The position numbers and the translations under genes were made by a program. Below are positions 14,620 through 23,699 of a stretch of 41,246 nucleotides of DNA, piece after piece. How positions within the stretch are numbered: the first letter of the stretch is position 1; each line of letters begins with the position of its first letter. Location: positions 1 through 41,246 of the forward strand of contig CAYSCV010000002.1 of the NCBI GenBank assembly GCA_964429715.1, in the 5' to 3' direction. The notes beneath the pieces were generated by a model. It was given only the letters and a program-made list of their open reading frames with translations. It did no database searches and was not told the origin of the DNA. This DNA comes from JACPNA01 sp964429715. GTDB lineage: Archaea; Nanobdellota; Nanobdellia; Woesearchaeales; GW2011-AR9.

Positions 14620-15807
14620 TTACGGCACAACCATCGCCGGAACAACCTCAATATACGTATTTCCAACTTTAATTTTATCTCCAAAATAAAGTTGAGTAGG
14701 TTCCTTAATCTTATTCTTATTGATATAAGTCCCATTATGACTTTCTAAATCAGTAATATTAATCCCCTCTCCTGAGATGTATAATTTTGCGTGAGTCCGA
14801 GACACATTTGAATCAGGTATTTGCAAATCCACTTCAGAGCAACGACCAATCGTATACTCTCCCGCCAAAGACTCAACAAGGCGTTCAAACTCAAATTTCC
14901 CTCTCCCCTGTAAATAAAACGAAGAATCCGGTTTAAGTGGAGTTTGAACAGTAGGAATAACCGTTGCGGTATAAGTGCGTTTTTTTGTAACCGCGTCCTG
15001 ATTCCATTGTATCGTTGAACTTCCCAAAATCGCAGTCATCGTATCATACGCAGTTGCAACCGATCCAGTTGATGTTTGCGTTCCTAAATCCCCTAAATCA
15101 ACACCTTTTGTTTGTCCCCATTCTGTTGACATCACTGTATCTTGGTCTTTGTGTAATGTAACCATTTGCGCATAAAGATGACTCACATAATGAATAACTC
15201 CTCCTTTTCCAAACGGAAACGAAACCCCTAGTGCGGCATTACCCCCATATCTTTCCCCAAATTCAGCGCTGGATAAAATAATCTTAACATCTTCATGCAT
15301 TGGCAACGCTAAAGGATAACTGCTATTCTCCACAAACCAACTTAACGTTGGCGCATCTTTTTCCAGAATTTGCCCATCAATTGCAAAGGACTCATTCTGT
15401 TCCCTTGTCCGTTGATTATTCCAACCGATATATTCTGGGAAAATAGCATTTGTTAATGTCAGCGCCCAATCCGTTGTAATTAATGTTCCTCCTTCTCGTA
15501 CATGATCTTTTAATCGTTCCGTGAGACTTCGTGGCGGATTATTAATTGAACTACAATTCACAAAAATTGGTCGAGTATGAATCAGAGGCAAAGTATTCAA
15601 CTCCAGCAATCCTTTCGTTTCATACGGAATTTCCATTGCTTGAAGAATACGTCCTATATGGTCGTGTTGTCCTGGCACAACGATTGGTTTTAATTCTTTA
15701 AGGTCAAGAAACTGTTTTGCAATCAAACTATCTTTCCCTTTTTGTGCTGCTAACCCTTTTCCTGCCGCTGCATACGCCGCATCCATATTATTATCCTGGG
15801 TCGTCAT
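14620..15807 (-). CDS. FHA-domain protein with N-terminal GATase1/ThuA-like domain
   Basis: 395-residue cytosolic protein. The C-terminal 80 residues are a forkhead-associated domain: YTIGRCSEVDLQIPDSNVSR, THAKLYI and SHNGTYINKNKI hold the Arg, Ser, His and Asn of the phosphothreonine pocket. The N-terminal about 230 residues look like a flavodoxin/class I amidotransferase-like fold (PIVVPGQHDHIGRIL, IFVNCSS, LKDHVREGGTLITTDWAL, GKGGVIHYVSH); no catalytic Cys-His pair is evident. The middle region is Ser/Thr-rich and could be phosphorylated. A GGAGGG ribosome site stands 8 bases before the ATG. It probably reads Ser/Thr phosphorylation, but its partner kinase is not in the window. Confidence 0.8.
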   Translation of the reverse strand: MTTQDNNMDAAYAAAGKGLAAQKGKDSLIAKQFLDLKELKPIVVPGQHDHIGRILQAMEIPYETKGLLELNTLPLIHTRPIFVNCSSINNPPRSLTERLKDHVREGGTLITTDWALTLTNAIFPEYIGWNNQRTREQNESFAIDGQILEKDAPTLSWFVENSSYPLALPMHEDVKIILSSAEFGERYGGNAALGVSFPFGKGGVIHYVSHLYAQMVTLHKDQDTVMSTEWGQTKGVDLGDLGTQTSTGSVATAYDTMTAILGSSTIQWNQDAVTKKRTYTATVIPTVQTPLKPDSSFYLQGRGKFEFERLVESLAGEYTIGRCSEVDLQIPDSNVSRTHAKLYISGEGINITDLESHNGTYINKNKIKEPTQLYFGDKIKVGNTYIEVVPAMVVP

Positions 15808-16037
15808 GTTGATATCCCTCCCTTTGTCTTGATTTACAAATGAGTAGAGATATTTAAAACAAGATAGTGTATATTTAGTGAAAAAGATAGTTTTATTGCC
15901 AATTTACAATCTTTTTTACTAAAAATCAAGTTATTTATAATAAAAATAAATATCTAACGGGGTAGAAAAGAAGTCGATATTTTATATAATCTAAAGACTG
16001 ACATGTTTTTATAGTAATCCCCTCCTCTCTTTCCCAA
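15808..16037. promoter_or_regulatory. Divergent promoter region (FHA gene / VOC-like gene)
   Basis: A 230-bp AT-rich gap. On the plus strand TTTTTATAG near 16005-16013 sits about 28 bases before ATG 16038. On the minus strand TTTAAATA near 15849-15856 would start the FHA transcript with a short leader containing GGAGGG. No further gene was found in the gap. Confidence 0.45.
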
Positions 16038-16544
16038 ATGATCAAAACCATCGACGAGTTCTATCTCCAATCACAAAAATATGTAGATTTGTTCAACGTA
16101 TTTGCCAAAAAGCACGAATTGATAGGCCTAACCAAAGCAGACCATATATGCTATAAATGTGGTTCCCCTACATCATTTGAATCTCTGCGCACAATCTTTG
16201 AAAACAACAGTGAATATATCTATCAATCCCTAATTTCTAAACGTAGAATTAGTATTATCAAATTAAAACAAAGCATCAGTACCCTATTGGGCGAAATTCA
16301 TTTTGTCGAACTTTCAGATCAAAAACCAGACCAATCCCAAAGTGATGGCTTTGATCACATTGAAGTGTATGGCACTAGTATTTCGTATGACGAATTGGTC
16401 ACCACACTTGCCAAAACAGAAAAAGTAATCAAAGTTCAGCGGCCTCATCACACCACTCACGATGTAAAAATAAACGAACACTTCTTATTTCGCTGCACCC
16501 AAGAACCGCTGATCACAAAAATAAAACATGAAGAAATGATCTGA
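16038..16544 (+). CDS. VOC-superfamily (YecM-like) protein
   Basis: 168-residue protein resembling the YecM branch of the glyoxalase/VOC superfamily. Key features are KADHICYKCGSPTSFESL near residues 33-50, IHFVELSDQKPDQ in the middle and GFDHIEVYG near 105-113; the two His residues (DHI) would be metal ligands at equivalent places of the duplicated beta-alpha-beta-beta-beta units. A third expected acidic ligand may be Glu in FVEL. The substrate is unknown. It is convergent with aRF1, whose stop is 6 bp away. Confidence 0.65.
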   Translation: MIKTIDEFYLQSQKYVDLFNVFAKKHELIGLTKADHICYKCGSPTSFESLRTIFENNSEYIYQSLISKRRISIIKLKQSISTLLGEIHFVELSDQKPDQSQSDGFDHIEVYGTSISYDELVTTLAKTEKVIKVQRPHHTTHDVKINEHFLFRCTQEPLITKIKHEEMI

Positions 16545-16550
16545 TCCAAA

Positions 16551-17651
16551 TCACGCCACTTCAAACCGCAATATCGCTGCAATTCCACCTAACTCTCGCA
16601 ACTGTACACCTTCTCTTGTCTCAACAGAAATAATCTTCACAATCGCCCCACCCGCTTCCGCTTTCTCCTCCAATTGAAAAATCATCTCATCTGACATCGA
16701 TTCCGAAAGAAGTAACACCGCCACCGCATTCATCTCAAGTGCCCGCAACGTCTCTTTCTCCCCATACGTTACTTTCTTATCATTCTCGCGAAACTGCGTA
16801 AAAAAATTATTCATGATTTTTTTCTCATGAGAAACCTCTTCATCAGCCAATAAATCTCCAGATTTATCCAATAACTCCTGCAACCCAAACTCATCCGTAT
16901 ATGACAAATCTTTTGTTCCTAACACTTTTCGTCTTAATTCTCCAGTCAAATAATCATAATTCATAAAATCATTTACTGTAATTCCCGGCCCGCCGATGAT
17001 AATTCCTTTCAAATTATTTCCCAAAGGCAGAAATTGCTCTTTCATATATTCGGCAACTTTCTTAAAGTGTTCTTTTGATGCCTCTTCTCGTATCCGCGCA
17101 AAGCGTGCCGCCGATTGTCCTCCCGTTTTATGCTTCCCTGGCACCTCCGAATGCGTCTTCTTGAGCGGAATAATCGTTTTCCCTTTCAGCAACGCAAGAG
17201 TTGCATCCCGCAAATCAAACACAACTAATCCATATGCATTGTGCTCAACTAACATATCTTCCAAGATATCAATCACAAAAGTTTTATCACAGCGATAAAT
17301 CCTTGTATTCAATAAAATAGGTGGTTCAATACTCCACGTTCGAAAATCCTGCTTTCCTTCCGTTGCCGCAATGTTGCCGGCAAATACCGCTAACCCTTTC
17401 TCTGGCGTTCGTTTAAAATTTCGTAGATGCTGAATCATCTTCTCAAGAGCCGTCTGCACATTTTTCCGTGTAATTGCCGATTTGATATTAGAAGCTGTTC
17501 CTTGCTCCTCCCCTAAATGATTGATAATTTTACTTATTTCATACCCTGCCGGAATATACACCGATACAAACTCCGTATGCGCCGCTCTCTGCGCTTTCAA
17601 TTCTTTTACAATTTTCTTCAAGTGCAGCTTTTCTTGTGCCGTAATCGCCAT
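16551..17651 (-). CDS. prf1: Peptide chain release factor aRF1 (lacking minidomain)
   Basis: Archaeal class I release factor that reads all three stop codons and triggers peptide release. Domain 1 has NIKS at 55-58 (TASNIKSAITRKN) and the YxCxxxF element YRCDKTF at 119-125; domain 2 has GGQ at 177-179 (KTGGQSAARFARIREE); domain 3 ends with GVQLRELGGIAAILRF. At 366 residues it is about 45-50 shorter than typical archaeal factors. The missing part is the minidomain in domain 3, usually a zinc-binding or beta insert after LLLSE; here LLLSESMSDEMIFQLEEKAE runs straight on. It precedes the Fap7-like kinase region with the same orientation, 25 bp downstream of it. Confidence 0.93.
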   Translation of the reverse strand: MAITAQEKLHLKKIVKELKAQRAAHTEFVSVYIPAGYEISKIINHLGEEQGTASNIKSAITRKNVQTALEKMIQHLRNFKRTPEKGLAVFAGNIAATEGKQDFRTWSIEPPILLNTRIYRCDKTFVIDILEDMLVEHNAYGLVVFDLRDATLALLKGKTIIPLKKTHSEVPGKHKTGGQSAARFARIREEASKEHFKKVAEYMKEQFLPLGNNLKGIIIGGPGITVNDFMNYDYLTGELRRKVLGTKDLSYTDEFGLQELLDKSGDLLADEEVSHEKKIMNNFFTQFRENDKKVTYGEKETLRALEMNAVAVLLLSESMSDEMIFQLEEKAEAGGAIVKIISVETREGVQLRELGGIAAILRFEVA

Positions 17652-17676
17652 ATCAGAATAAAATACCGTGCTTTAT

Positions 17677-18189
17677 TTATAAACATTTGCTGATTTTCGC
17701 AGCCATTTGCTGCAGTGTAATCTTCACTGTATCAAACATCATAATTCTCTGTTTTCGCGTCCGCGCCTCATTCAGACACACCTGCATAATCTCCGCTTCT
17801 AAATTCTCTTGAATTTTCTTAGTAGTATACTTCCTTTTCTGTAATCTCCGCTTCAGCAATTTCAAATCAGAACAACCAAGCACCACACAGAGATCAATGA
17901 GCGTAGCCGGCAAATAATGTGTAACATGCGAATCAATGACTAATCCATATGCAGTTGTTTCCCTCAACCGCTCATCAATCAACTTTACTAATTTGGTATA
18001 ATCTATCACATAACACTGTTTTCGTCTATCATACCTCTCAGAGATCTGCGGGTAAAATCGATGTAAATCTACTCGTTCATATCTCAATTTCTTAACCAAT
18101 ACATTTGCTAAAGTCGTCTTTCCCACTCCCGGCGTACCGGTAATTATAATAATCTTTTTTCGTTCTTTTGTCTTCGTTGTAGCTGTCAT
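17677..18189 (-). CDS. Fap7/AK6-like adenylate kinase
   Basis: 170-residue P-loop NMP kinase of the Fap7/hCINAP (AK6) family, which in archaea and eukaryotes assists 40S/30S ribosome maturation. The Walker A motif is IIIITGTPGVGKTTLANVL; YVIDYTKLVKLIDERL and GLVIDSHVTHYLPATLIDLC match the family's NMP-binding region and 'D.H..H' motif; the lid region is KRRLQKRKYTTKKIQENLEAEIMQVCLNEA. The frame extends upstream to 18234, overlapping the permease gene, but ATG 18189 gives an N-terminus close to the P-loop as in homologues. It lies between the ABC exporter and aRF1, all leftward. Confidence 0.87.
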   Translation of the reverse strand: MTATTKTKERKKIIIITGTPGVGKTTLANVLVKKLRYERVDLHRFYPQISERYDRRKQCYVIDYTKLVKLIDERLRETTAYGLVIDSHVTHYLPATLIDLCVVLGCSDLKLLKRRLQKRKYTTKKIQENLEAEIMQVCLNEARTRKQRIMMFDTVKITLQQMAAKISKCL

Positions 18190-18211
18190 GATTAAAAATA
18201 AAATTAAAAAA

Positions 18212-19957
18212 TCAAACTTTCCCCATTCTTTCATTTTGTCGATGAATTTTATGATGGTGGTTCAGAAATCTCTCTAGCAAATGCTTGTGCAATACTGATT
18301 CTGCCGCTAAAATTACTAAAAACAACACTAATGTATACCCTAACAACAGCAGCAAATCAACCCATAACAGCTCAAAGGGGGCATTAAAAATAAGCACTTC
18401 ACGAATCAATCTCTCTGTAATCACAAACGGACTAAATTCAACCACACTTCTCACCATTGCCGAAGTCCCCTCTATTGGAAAGATCGTCCCTGAAACAAAT
18501 AACAGCAGACTACCCAGAGAAATAGATGCTAATACTCCTGTCTCTTCTGAAGTATATATGTATCCAATCACCATCCCTAAAAACGTGAAAATAGATGCCG
18601 CTAAAAATAAAATCAGCGCCATCATGGGCAACAGATTAAGAATATCTGGCAAGAAAACCAGGGCCAACCCTAAAATAATTACCACCTGGATTAATATCAA
18701 AATCACATTAGTCAAATAAATTGACAAGATAAACGTCACTTTGCGAATCGGCAGAAAGAAATTACGAAAAAACGCCGGGCTATTCTTCTCCATCATCACT
18801 AAGCTGGTTCCAAGCAACAGCGACGAAAACATAATCACCAGCGTTAACAATACTGGGAATAAATAATTCAAATACGTTTTCTGTGCACTCACCATCTGGA
18901 TATTAGTAACAAGAGGCTGTGCCACAACTTTCGCATCCGTTACCTTCTGCGCTTGTAAATTACTATTAATTTGATCAAGTGTCGCCTGTGTCCCCTCAAG
19001 CAATGTGATACTCTCACTAATTGTGGATTTCACCGAATCAAGATTCTCATTATTTACTTTAATTTTTTCCGATGCCGCATTCAATTTCGCTTTGGTTGAT
19101 TCAATATCACTCTGTAACACCCCAATCAACGCCGAAACTTCTTGTAAACTCCCCAGCCCCCCCGCATTCAAAAAATCAGTCGTCAACAGCAACGATTCAT
19201 CAACTTTTGCAAGCATCATTTCCACTTTTTTCTTTTCTGCACTGGTGGTATTGATCTTTGCTAATGTTGTTTTGGCCTCCATCACCGCTTGAGAAGTATT
19301 ACTCAGCCGTGTTGAAATCTCCGTTTTAAACGCCTCAACCACAGCCGCATTATACGTTGTGGTCGGCGTTGTAAAATCAATCGTTGCTAAATCCGTTTTC
19401 ACCCCTTCGGTGCCTTTCACTGCCGCATTATTTTTTTCTTTCGTCGATCCAACTTTCGTTTTTTCCGCGTTTATTTTCGCTTGCGTCTCACTCAATCGTG
19501 TCAAAATATCTTTACTTAAACTCTCGCTTAACTGTTGCTCTTGTACATCAAACTTTTGTGCTAGCGTTTGCTGTACCATCCACACTAAATTAATTTTACT
19601 TTGGTCAACATAATATTTTATTTCTACCTGCTTATTCGAATCAACTTTTAATGATGCAGGCAAATCCAAACAAGTATGCATCACTGCTCGTTTAATATCT
19701 TCAATACACTTATCAATACTCTCATATTTCGCAACCGTAAACTCTTGTTCTTTTAGACTATTAATTAACACCGTAACCTCTGGCGTTTCAGCCGGCGAAT
19801 AAATTCCAATATTTAACCCATATTTACTTGTTGTATTAAATGAAAGCCCCAAAATTAAAATAATTAATAGCGGTGCAAAAATAACTATCAATGCTGAACC
19901 TTTCGATCGAATAAGATTTTTCAAATTCTTTTGCGTTAAAAGCCACAGTGCTGTCAT
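18212..19957 (-). CDS. ABC-2 type exporter permease with coiled-coil ectodomain
   Basis: 581-residue membrane protein. One N-terminal membrane helix (ALIVIFAPLLIILILGLSF, about 19-40) is followed by a 330-residue extracellular region rich in Lys, Glu, Ala and Ser/Thr with heptad-like segments (e.g. MLAKVDESLLLT, LNAASEKIKVNNENLDSVK), then five membrane helices from about residue 365 onward. This layout resembles YhgE/Pip-type and other ABC-2 permeases. With the ATPase encoded 73 bp upstream it forms an exporter. The substrate is unknown; the large ectodomain suggests contact with the envelope, another cell or a secreted polymer. Confidence 0.82.
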   Translation of the reverse strand: MTALWLLTQKNLKNLIRSKGSALIVIFAPLLIILILGLSFNTTSKYGLNIGIYSPAETPEVTVLINSLKEQEFTVAKYESIDKCIEDIKRAVMHTCLDLPASLKVDSNKQVEIKYYVDQSKINLVWMVQQTLAQKFDVQEQQLSESLSKDILTRLSETQAKINAEKTKVGSTKEKNNAAVKGTEGVKTDLATIDFTTPTTTYNAAVVEAFKTEISTRLSNTSQAVMEAKTTLAKINTTSAEKKKVEMMLAKVDESLLLTTDFLNAGGLGSLQEVSALIGVLQSDIESTKAKLNAASEKIKVNNENLDSVKSTISESITLLEGTQATLDQINSNLQAQKVTDAKVVAQPLVTNIQMVSAQKTYLNYLFPVLLTLVIMFSSLLLGTSLVMMEKNSPAFFRNFFLPIRKVTFILSIYLTNVILILIQVVIILGLALVFLPDILNLLPMMALILFLAASIFTFLGMVIGYIYTSEETGVLASISLGSLLLFVSGTIFPIEGTSAMVRSVVEFSPFVITERLIREVLIFNAPFELLWVDLLLLLGYTLVLFLVILAAESVLHKHLLERFLNHHHKIHRQNERMGKV

Positions 19958-20030
19958 ACGTGATCTATTCCTCTTTTTAATTTATCTCTAAACATTCTCT
20001 CTCCACTTATTATCGGTCATCCAAGTGTAT

Positions 20031-20975
20031 TCAACGCTTCTGCGTAATCTTTACAAACACTTCATCCAACGTTGGTTTTCGTAAATCAATATCATGCAAA
20101 TATAAATTCTCTTGCTTAACCATTATCATTAATTGCGCTAACGTCTTATCCGCATCCTGCGGAAAAATCACTAATTGGTCGCCTTTATCAATAATCTTTG
20201 TCACCGGCATTTTCTTAACCATCGCAATAATTCGCTCCGTATCTTTCCCCGCTTTGACATTTATATTAATGTAATCTTTCAAAAATGGTTTTCGAATCTC
20301 ATCCATTTCTCCATAACTATGCACTTGTTTCTCATGCACGATTGCAATTTTAGTACATATCTTCTCCAAACTTTCCAAGTGATGCGAAGCCATCACTACT
20401 GTAACCCCTTGCTTATTCACTTCTTGAATCAACCCAATTACTTCTCGCTGCATCACCGGATCAAGATCAGATGTGGGCTCATCTAAAAATAATATTTTTG
20501 GCTTATGGATTAAACTGCACGAAATATCTAATCTTTTCTGCATCCCCCCTGAAAGCTGTGAAGCCATTTTCTCTCGATGATCATATAATCCTGTAACCTG
20601 TAGCAAACTTTTTGCATTCTCAATTAATGTACTTTTTTTCAACCCATACATCTGTCCAAAATGCAACAAATTTTCTTTGACCGTAAGTTTTGGATAAAAC
20701 GAAGTATGCTGGGCATTAAACCCCATATGCCTTTTCAATTTATGGATATTTTTTGCTAAACTCTTTGGCTGTCCATCTGTTTTAGAAATATAAAAGATTT
20801 CCCCCTGACTTGGCTCAATAAACCCTGCAATCAAATTAAGCAATGTTGTCTTCCCACTCCCTGATTGCCCAATAATCCCCACAATATCTCCTTCATTTAT
20901 TTCAAAGTTTACATCCTGCAGAATCACATTCTTATTGTACTCTTTCATCACCTCTTTAAGCTGAATTAACGCCAC
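20031..20975 (-). CDS. ABC exporter ATP-binding subunit
   Basis: 314-residue ABC ATPase. Walker A is GQSGSGKTT (36-44), the Q-loop region is NAQHTSFYPKLTV, the signature is LSGGMQKRLDIS, Walker B is ILFLDEPTSDLDP and the H-loop is VVMASHHLESL. The C-terminal about 100 residues form the regulatory extension usual for ABC-2 exporters and end in PTLDEVFVKITQ, the canonical ending of the DrrA-like group. The start is GTG at 20975; TTTATAAA at 20997-21004 is about 25 bases upstream, so the mRNA is probably leaderless. The permease gene follows by 73 bp. Confidence 0.9.
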   Translation of the reverse strand: MALIQLKEVMKEYNKNVILQDVNFEINEGDIVGIIGQSGSGKTTLLNLIAGFIEPSQGEIFYISKTDGQPKSLAKNIHKLKRHMGFNAQHTSFYPKLTVKENLLHFGQMYGLKKSTLIENAKSLLQVTGLYDHREKMASQLSGGMQKRLDISCSLIHKPKILFLDEPTSDLDPVMQREVIGLIQEVNKQGVTVVMASHHLESLEKICTKIAIVHEKQVHSYGEMDEIRKPFLKDYININVKAGKDTERIIAMVKKMPVTKIIDKGDQLVIFPQDADKTLAQLMIMVKQENLYLHDIDLRKPTLDEVFVKITQKR

Positions 20976-20996
20976 ACCCTAAGGACTATTTTTCAG

Positions 20997-21004
20997 TTTA
21001 TAAA
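20997..21004 (-). promoter_or_regulatory. TATA box for ABC exporter operon
   Basis: TTTATAAA, a near-consensus archaeal TATA element, about 25 bases before the GTG start of the ATPase. It supports the GTG as the true start. Confidence 0.65.
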
Positions 21005-21094
21005 TGTTTTGTGATTTCGTGACGAAAAGAGTGCAAACATCTCTATTCAATATGTTATGCTTCAATTCCATCTAACCGTTTGTTCAACACAATC

Positions 21095-21102
21095 TTTATA
21101 TA
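21095..21102 (+). promoter_or_regulatory. TATA box for secF-secD
   Basis: TTTATATA about 28 bases before ATG 21127 of secF, in the divergent gap with the ABC exporter operon. Confidence 0.6.
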
Positions 21103-21126
21103 GAAATCGCTAATTTTTATTTTTAT

Positions 21127-22035
21127 ATGACCTCCTCGTTAAAATATTGGTATGAAGAAAAATACAAGCTGCTAATGTTCATCCCTTTAATCCTCGTACT
21201 CTTGGCCTTGGTCCAAATTGGAACCCAATATGCGGCAACGGGCGATTTTGTTCATCGCGGAATTACGTTAAAAGGCGGTTCAACTATCATGATTCATCAA
21301 GATTCTCTCAAAACCCCTATCCTCGCAGAAGAATTACAAGCCTATCTCCACGAACAATTCAAAGAAGTCGATCTAAGCGTCCGTGAAATGAGTTCCGCCG
21401 GTAAAGTCATTGCTATCGCTGTTGATTCTGACTTACAAACCAAAGAAGAAATTAATTCTTTACTCACTATTCTAGAAAATAAGTTATCTATTAATCAAAA
21501 CGAATTCAGTGTTGAAGTTGTCGGTTCTGCTATTGGTGACAACTTCTTTCGTCAAATGATCTCTGCCCTTCTCATTTCATTCGTCTTGATGGGCATCGTA
21601 GTCTTATTATATTTCCGCATCTTAATACCAAGTTTAGCTGTTATCGCTGCTGCCTTTTCTGATATCGTTGTCACTCTTGCCATCTTCAATCTTACCGGCA
21701 TAAAATTAAGCACTGCCGGTGTCGCTGCTTTTTTGATGCTGATTGGCTATTCTGTAGACACTGACGTTTTACTCACCACTCGCTATATGAAACGTAAAGA
21801 AGGCACCGAAATGGACCGTATTTACAGTTCTGTCAAAACTGGTTTAACCATGACCGCAACCACTTTAGTTGCCGTTACCGTCGCTCTTATCTTCGTCCAA
21901 AGTGACATCGTTCGTCAGATAATGATTATTTTATTTATCGGCTTATTTGTTGATACCATCATGACATGGATCCAAAATGTTGGTATTTTACGCTGGTATA
22001 CTCAATCCCGCAATTTGAGGAAACATCATGTTTAG
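21127..22035 (+). CDS. secF: Protein-export membrane protein SecF
   Basis: 302-residue subunit of the SecDF accessory complex that uses the ion gradient to help late translocation through SecYEG. A first membrane helix (LLMFIPLILVLLALVQIG) is followed by the extracytoplasmic domain with the family's FVHRGITLKGGSTIMI (equivalent of DFxGG), then five helices from about residue 140; VVTLAIFNLTGIKLS and LIGYSVDTDVLLTTRYM carry the conserved D-[TS]-[DV] segment. As in other archaea SecF and SecD are separate proteins; secD begins inside secF with an 8-bp overlap. Confidence 0.93.
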   Translation: MTSSLKYWYEEKYKLLMFIPLILVLLALVQIGTQYAATGDFVHRGITLKGGSTIMIHQDSLKTPILAEELQAYLHEQFKEVDLSVREMSSAGKVIAIAVDSDLQTKEEINSLLTILENKLSINQNEFSVEVVGSAIGDNFFRQMISALLISFVLMGIVVLLYFRILIPSLAVIAAAFSDIVVTLAIFNLTGIKLSTAGVAAFLMLIGYSVDTDVLLTTRYMKRKEGTEMDRIYSSVKTGLTMTATTLVAVTVALIFVQSDIVRQIMIILFIGLFVDTIMTWIQNVGILRWYTQSRNLRKHHV

Positions 22036-23626
22036 TGAAACTTTAAAATCAATCTTGAAAACCTGGCGAGTCATCATCCTATTAGTCTTCCTCCTCTTCG
22101 CCATCTTTGCCATAAACGGCGGCATCGTGCCTCACTTTTGGGATTCTGGCGTTGTCATAAAAAGTGTCCAATACAACTCTTCGGCCGCCAACGCTGGCAT
22201 TGAAAATCCCTCTTCGCGTATAACTCCCTTAGCTAAAGAACGTATTGTTTCATTAAATGGCAAAACAATCAATTCCGTTGACGACTATTATAATTTCTTA
22301 GACGAACAAAAAGCCGATCGCACAATCAAAGTTCAAACCACAAAAAAAACCTACTCTTTACTCACAACCCAAACAAATGGTAAAGCCGACCTCGGCTTTA
22401 AAGTAAGTGAACGCCCAACCTCCAACTTACGCAAAGGTTTAGACTTAGAAGGTGGTACACGCGTTTTATTAAAACCGACCGAAAAAGTGAGCAAAATTGA
22501 CTTAGATACAACTGTTGATAGTCTAAAAGAACGCTTAAACGTCTACGGCCTAAGCGACGTCACCGTTCGCACTGCCTCAGATTTAGAAGGCACCGATTTC
22601 ATTTTAATTGAAATTGCCGGCGTCACTGAACAAGAAGTTCGTGAACTATTAGCAAAGCAAGGAAAATTCGAAGCAAAGATTTCCAACGATACCGTCTTTT
22701 TTGGTGGCAAGAAAGATATTACCTATGTCTGCCGTTCCGCCGAATGTTCTGGCATCGATCCTCGTCGTGGCTGTTCCAAAGTGGGTAATAGTTATGCATG
22801 CAGTTTCTTTTTCACCATTACATTAAGTCCACAGGCCGCTCAACGCCAAGCTGACTTGACAAATAAATTAAAAGTAATCTCTGACAACGGCGGCGCCTAT
22901 CTCAGCGAAAGCCTATTATTATATTTGGATGATAAAGAAGTAGATAGCTTACGCATCGGTGCCGAATTAAAAGGCAAAGCTTCTACGAGCATCCAAATTT
23001 CAGGTTCAGGCACAGGTATAAATCAACAGCAAGCCATGGCCAACACTTTGCTAAACATGAAGAAATTACAGACTGTTATCGTTACCGGCAGTTTACCTGT
23101 AAAACTAGAAGTCGTTCAGCTTGATACCATCTCTCCTTCCTTAGGAAAAGAATTCTTGCAAAACATCATGCTTGTTGGTTTGATTGCTCTTCTTGCCGTA
23201 TCCCTTGTTGTCTGGGTGCGATATAAACAATGGAAAATTATTCTTCCAACCATCTTTATCCTTGGCTCGGAAATCACTTTAATTCTCGGCTTTGCTGCGT
23301 TTGTCGGTTGGAATTTAGATTTAGCTTCTATTGCCGGTATTATTATCGTCATTGGTTCTGGTGTCAACCATTTAACCATTATCACTGATGAAATCATGCA
23401 TGGCCAGAGCTCAACTGCTATCGACTGGAAAACCAAAATTAAAAACGCATTATATATTATCATTGGCGCCTACTTAATCAACATCTCCTCTTTATTACCT
23501 TTATTCTGGGTTGGAGCCGGCTTGCTTAAAGGCTTTGCGTTAACAACAATTGCAGGCATGTCCTTTGGTGTATTGGTTGCTCGGCCAGCCTATGCGGCTA
23601 TCATCGAACAATTGCTGAAGAAATAA
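22028..23626 (+). CDS. secD: Protein-export membrane protein SecD with PDZ-like insert
   Basis: 532-residue SecD. The first membrane helix is at about 12-32. The P1 domain contains RKGLDLEGGTRVLLKPTEK (the DLxGG signature), then KERLNVYGLSDVTVRTA and FILIEIAGV. The C-terminal half has six membrane helices with GFAAFVGWNLDLASIAGIII and GSGVNHLTIITDE, where family members usually have the (V/I)D-(T/S)N-(V)-type motif. Between the first helix and P1 (residues about 38-118) is a segment like a PDZ domain: SAANAGIEN, ERIVSLNGKTINSVDDYYNFL, DRTIKVQT. This is not part of the SecD proteins I know best and may bind substrate or partner C-termini. Translationally coupled to secF. Confidence 0.92.
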   Translation: MFSETLKSILKTWRVIILLVFLLFAIFAINGGIVPHFWDSGVVIKSVQYNSSAANAGIENPSSRITPLAKERIVSLNGKTINSVDDYYNFLDEQKADRTIKVQTTKKTYSLLTTQTNGKADLGFKVSERPTSNLRKGLDLEGGTRVLLKPTEKVSKIDLDTTVDSLKERLNVYGLSDVTVRTASDLEGTDFILIEIAGVTEQEVRELLAKQGKFEAKISNDTVFFGGKKDITYVCRSAECSGIDPRRGCSKVGNSYACSFFFTITLSPQAAQRQADLTNKLKVISDNGGAYLSESLLLYLDDKEVDSLRIGAELKGKASTSIQISGSGTGINQQQAMANTLLNMKKLQTVIVTGSLPVKLEVVQLDTISPSLGKEFLQNIMLVGLIALLAVSLVVWVRYKQWKIILPTIFILGSEITLILGFAAFVGWNLDLASIAGIIIVIGSGVNHLTIITDEIMHGQSSTAIDWKTKIKNALYIIIGAYLINISSLLPLFWVGAGLLKGFALTTIAGMSFGVLVARPAYAAIIEQLLKK

Positions 23627-23699
23627 TCATATCTATCTTCAAATACTGTTTATATTCTATATCGTAAGTGTTAAATAGTTTGTTTATTTTATTCTTCAA

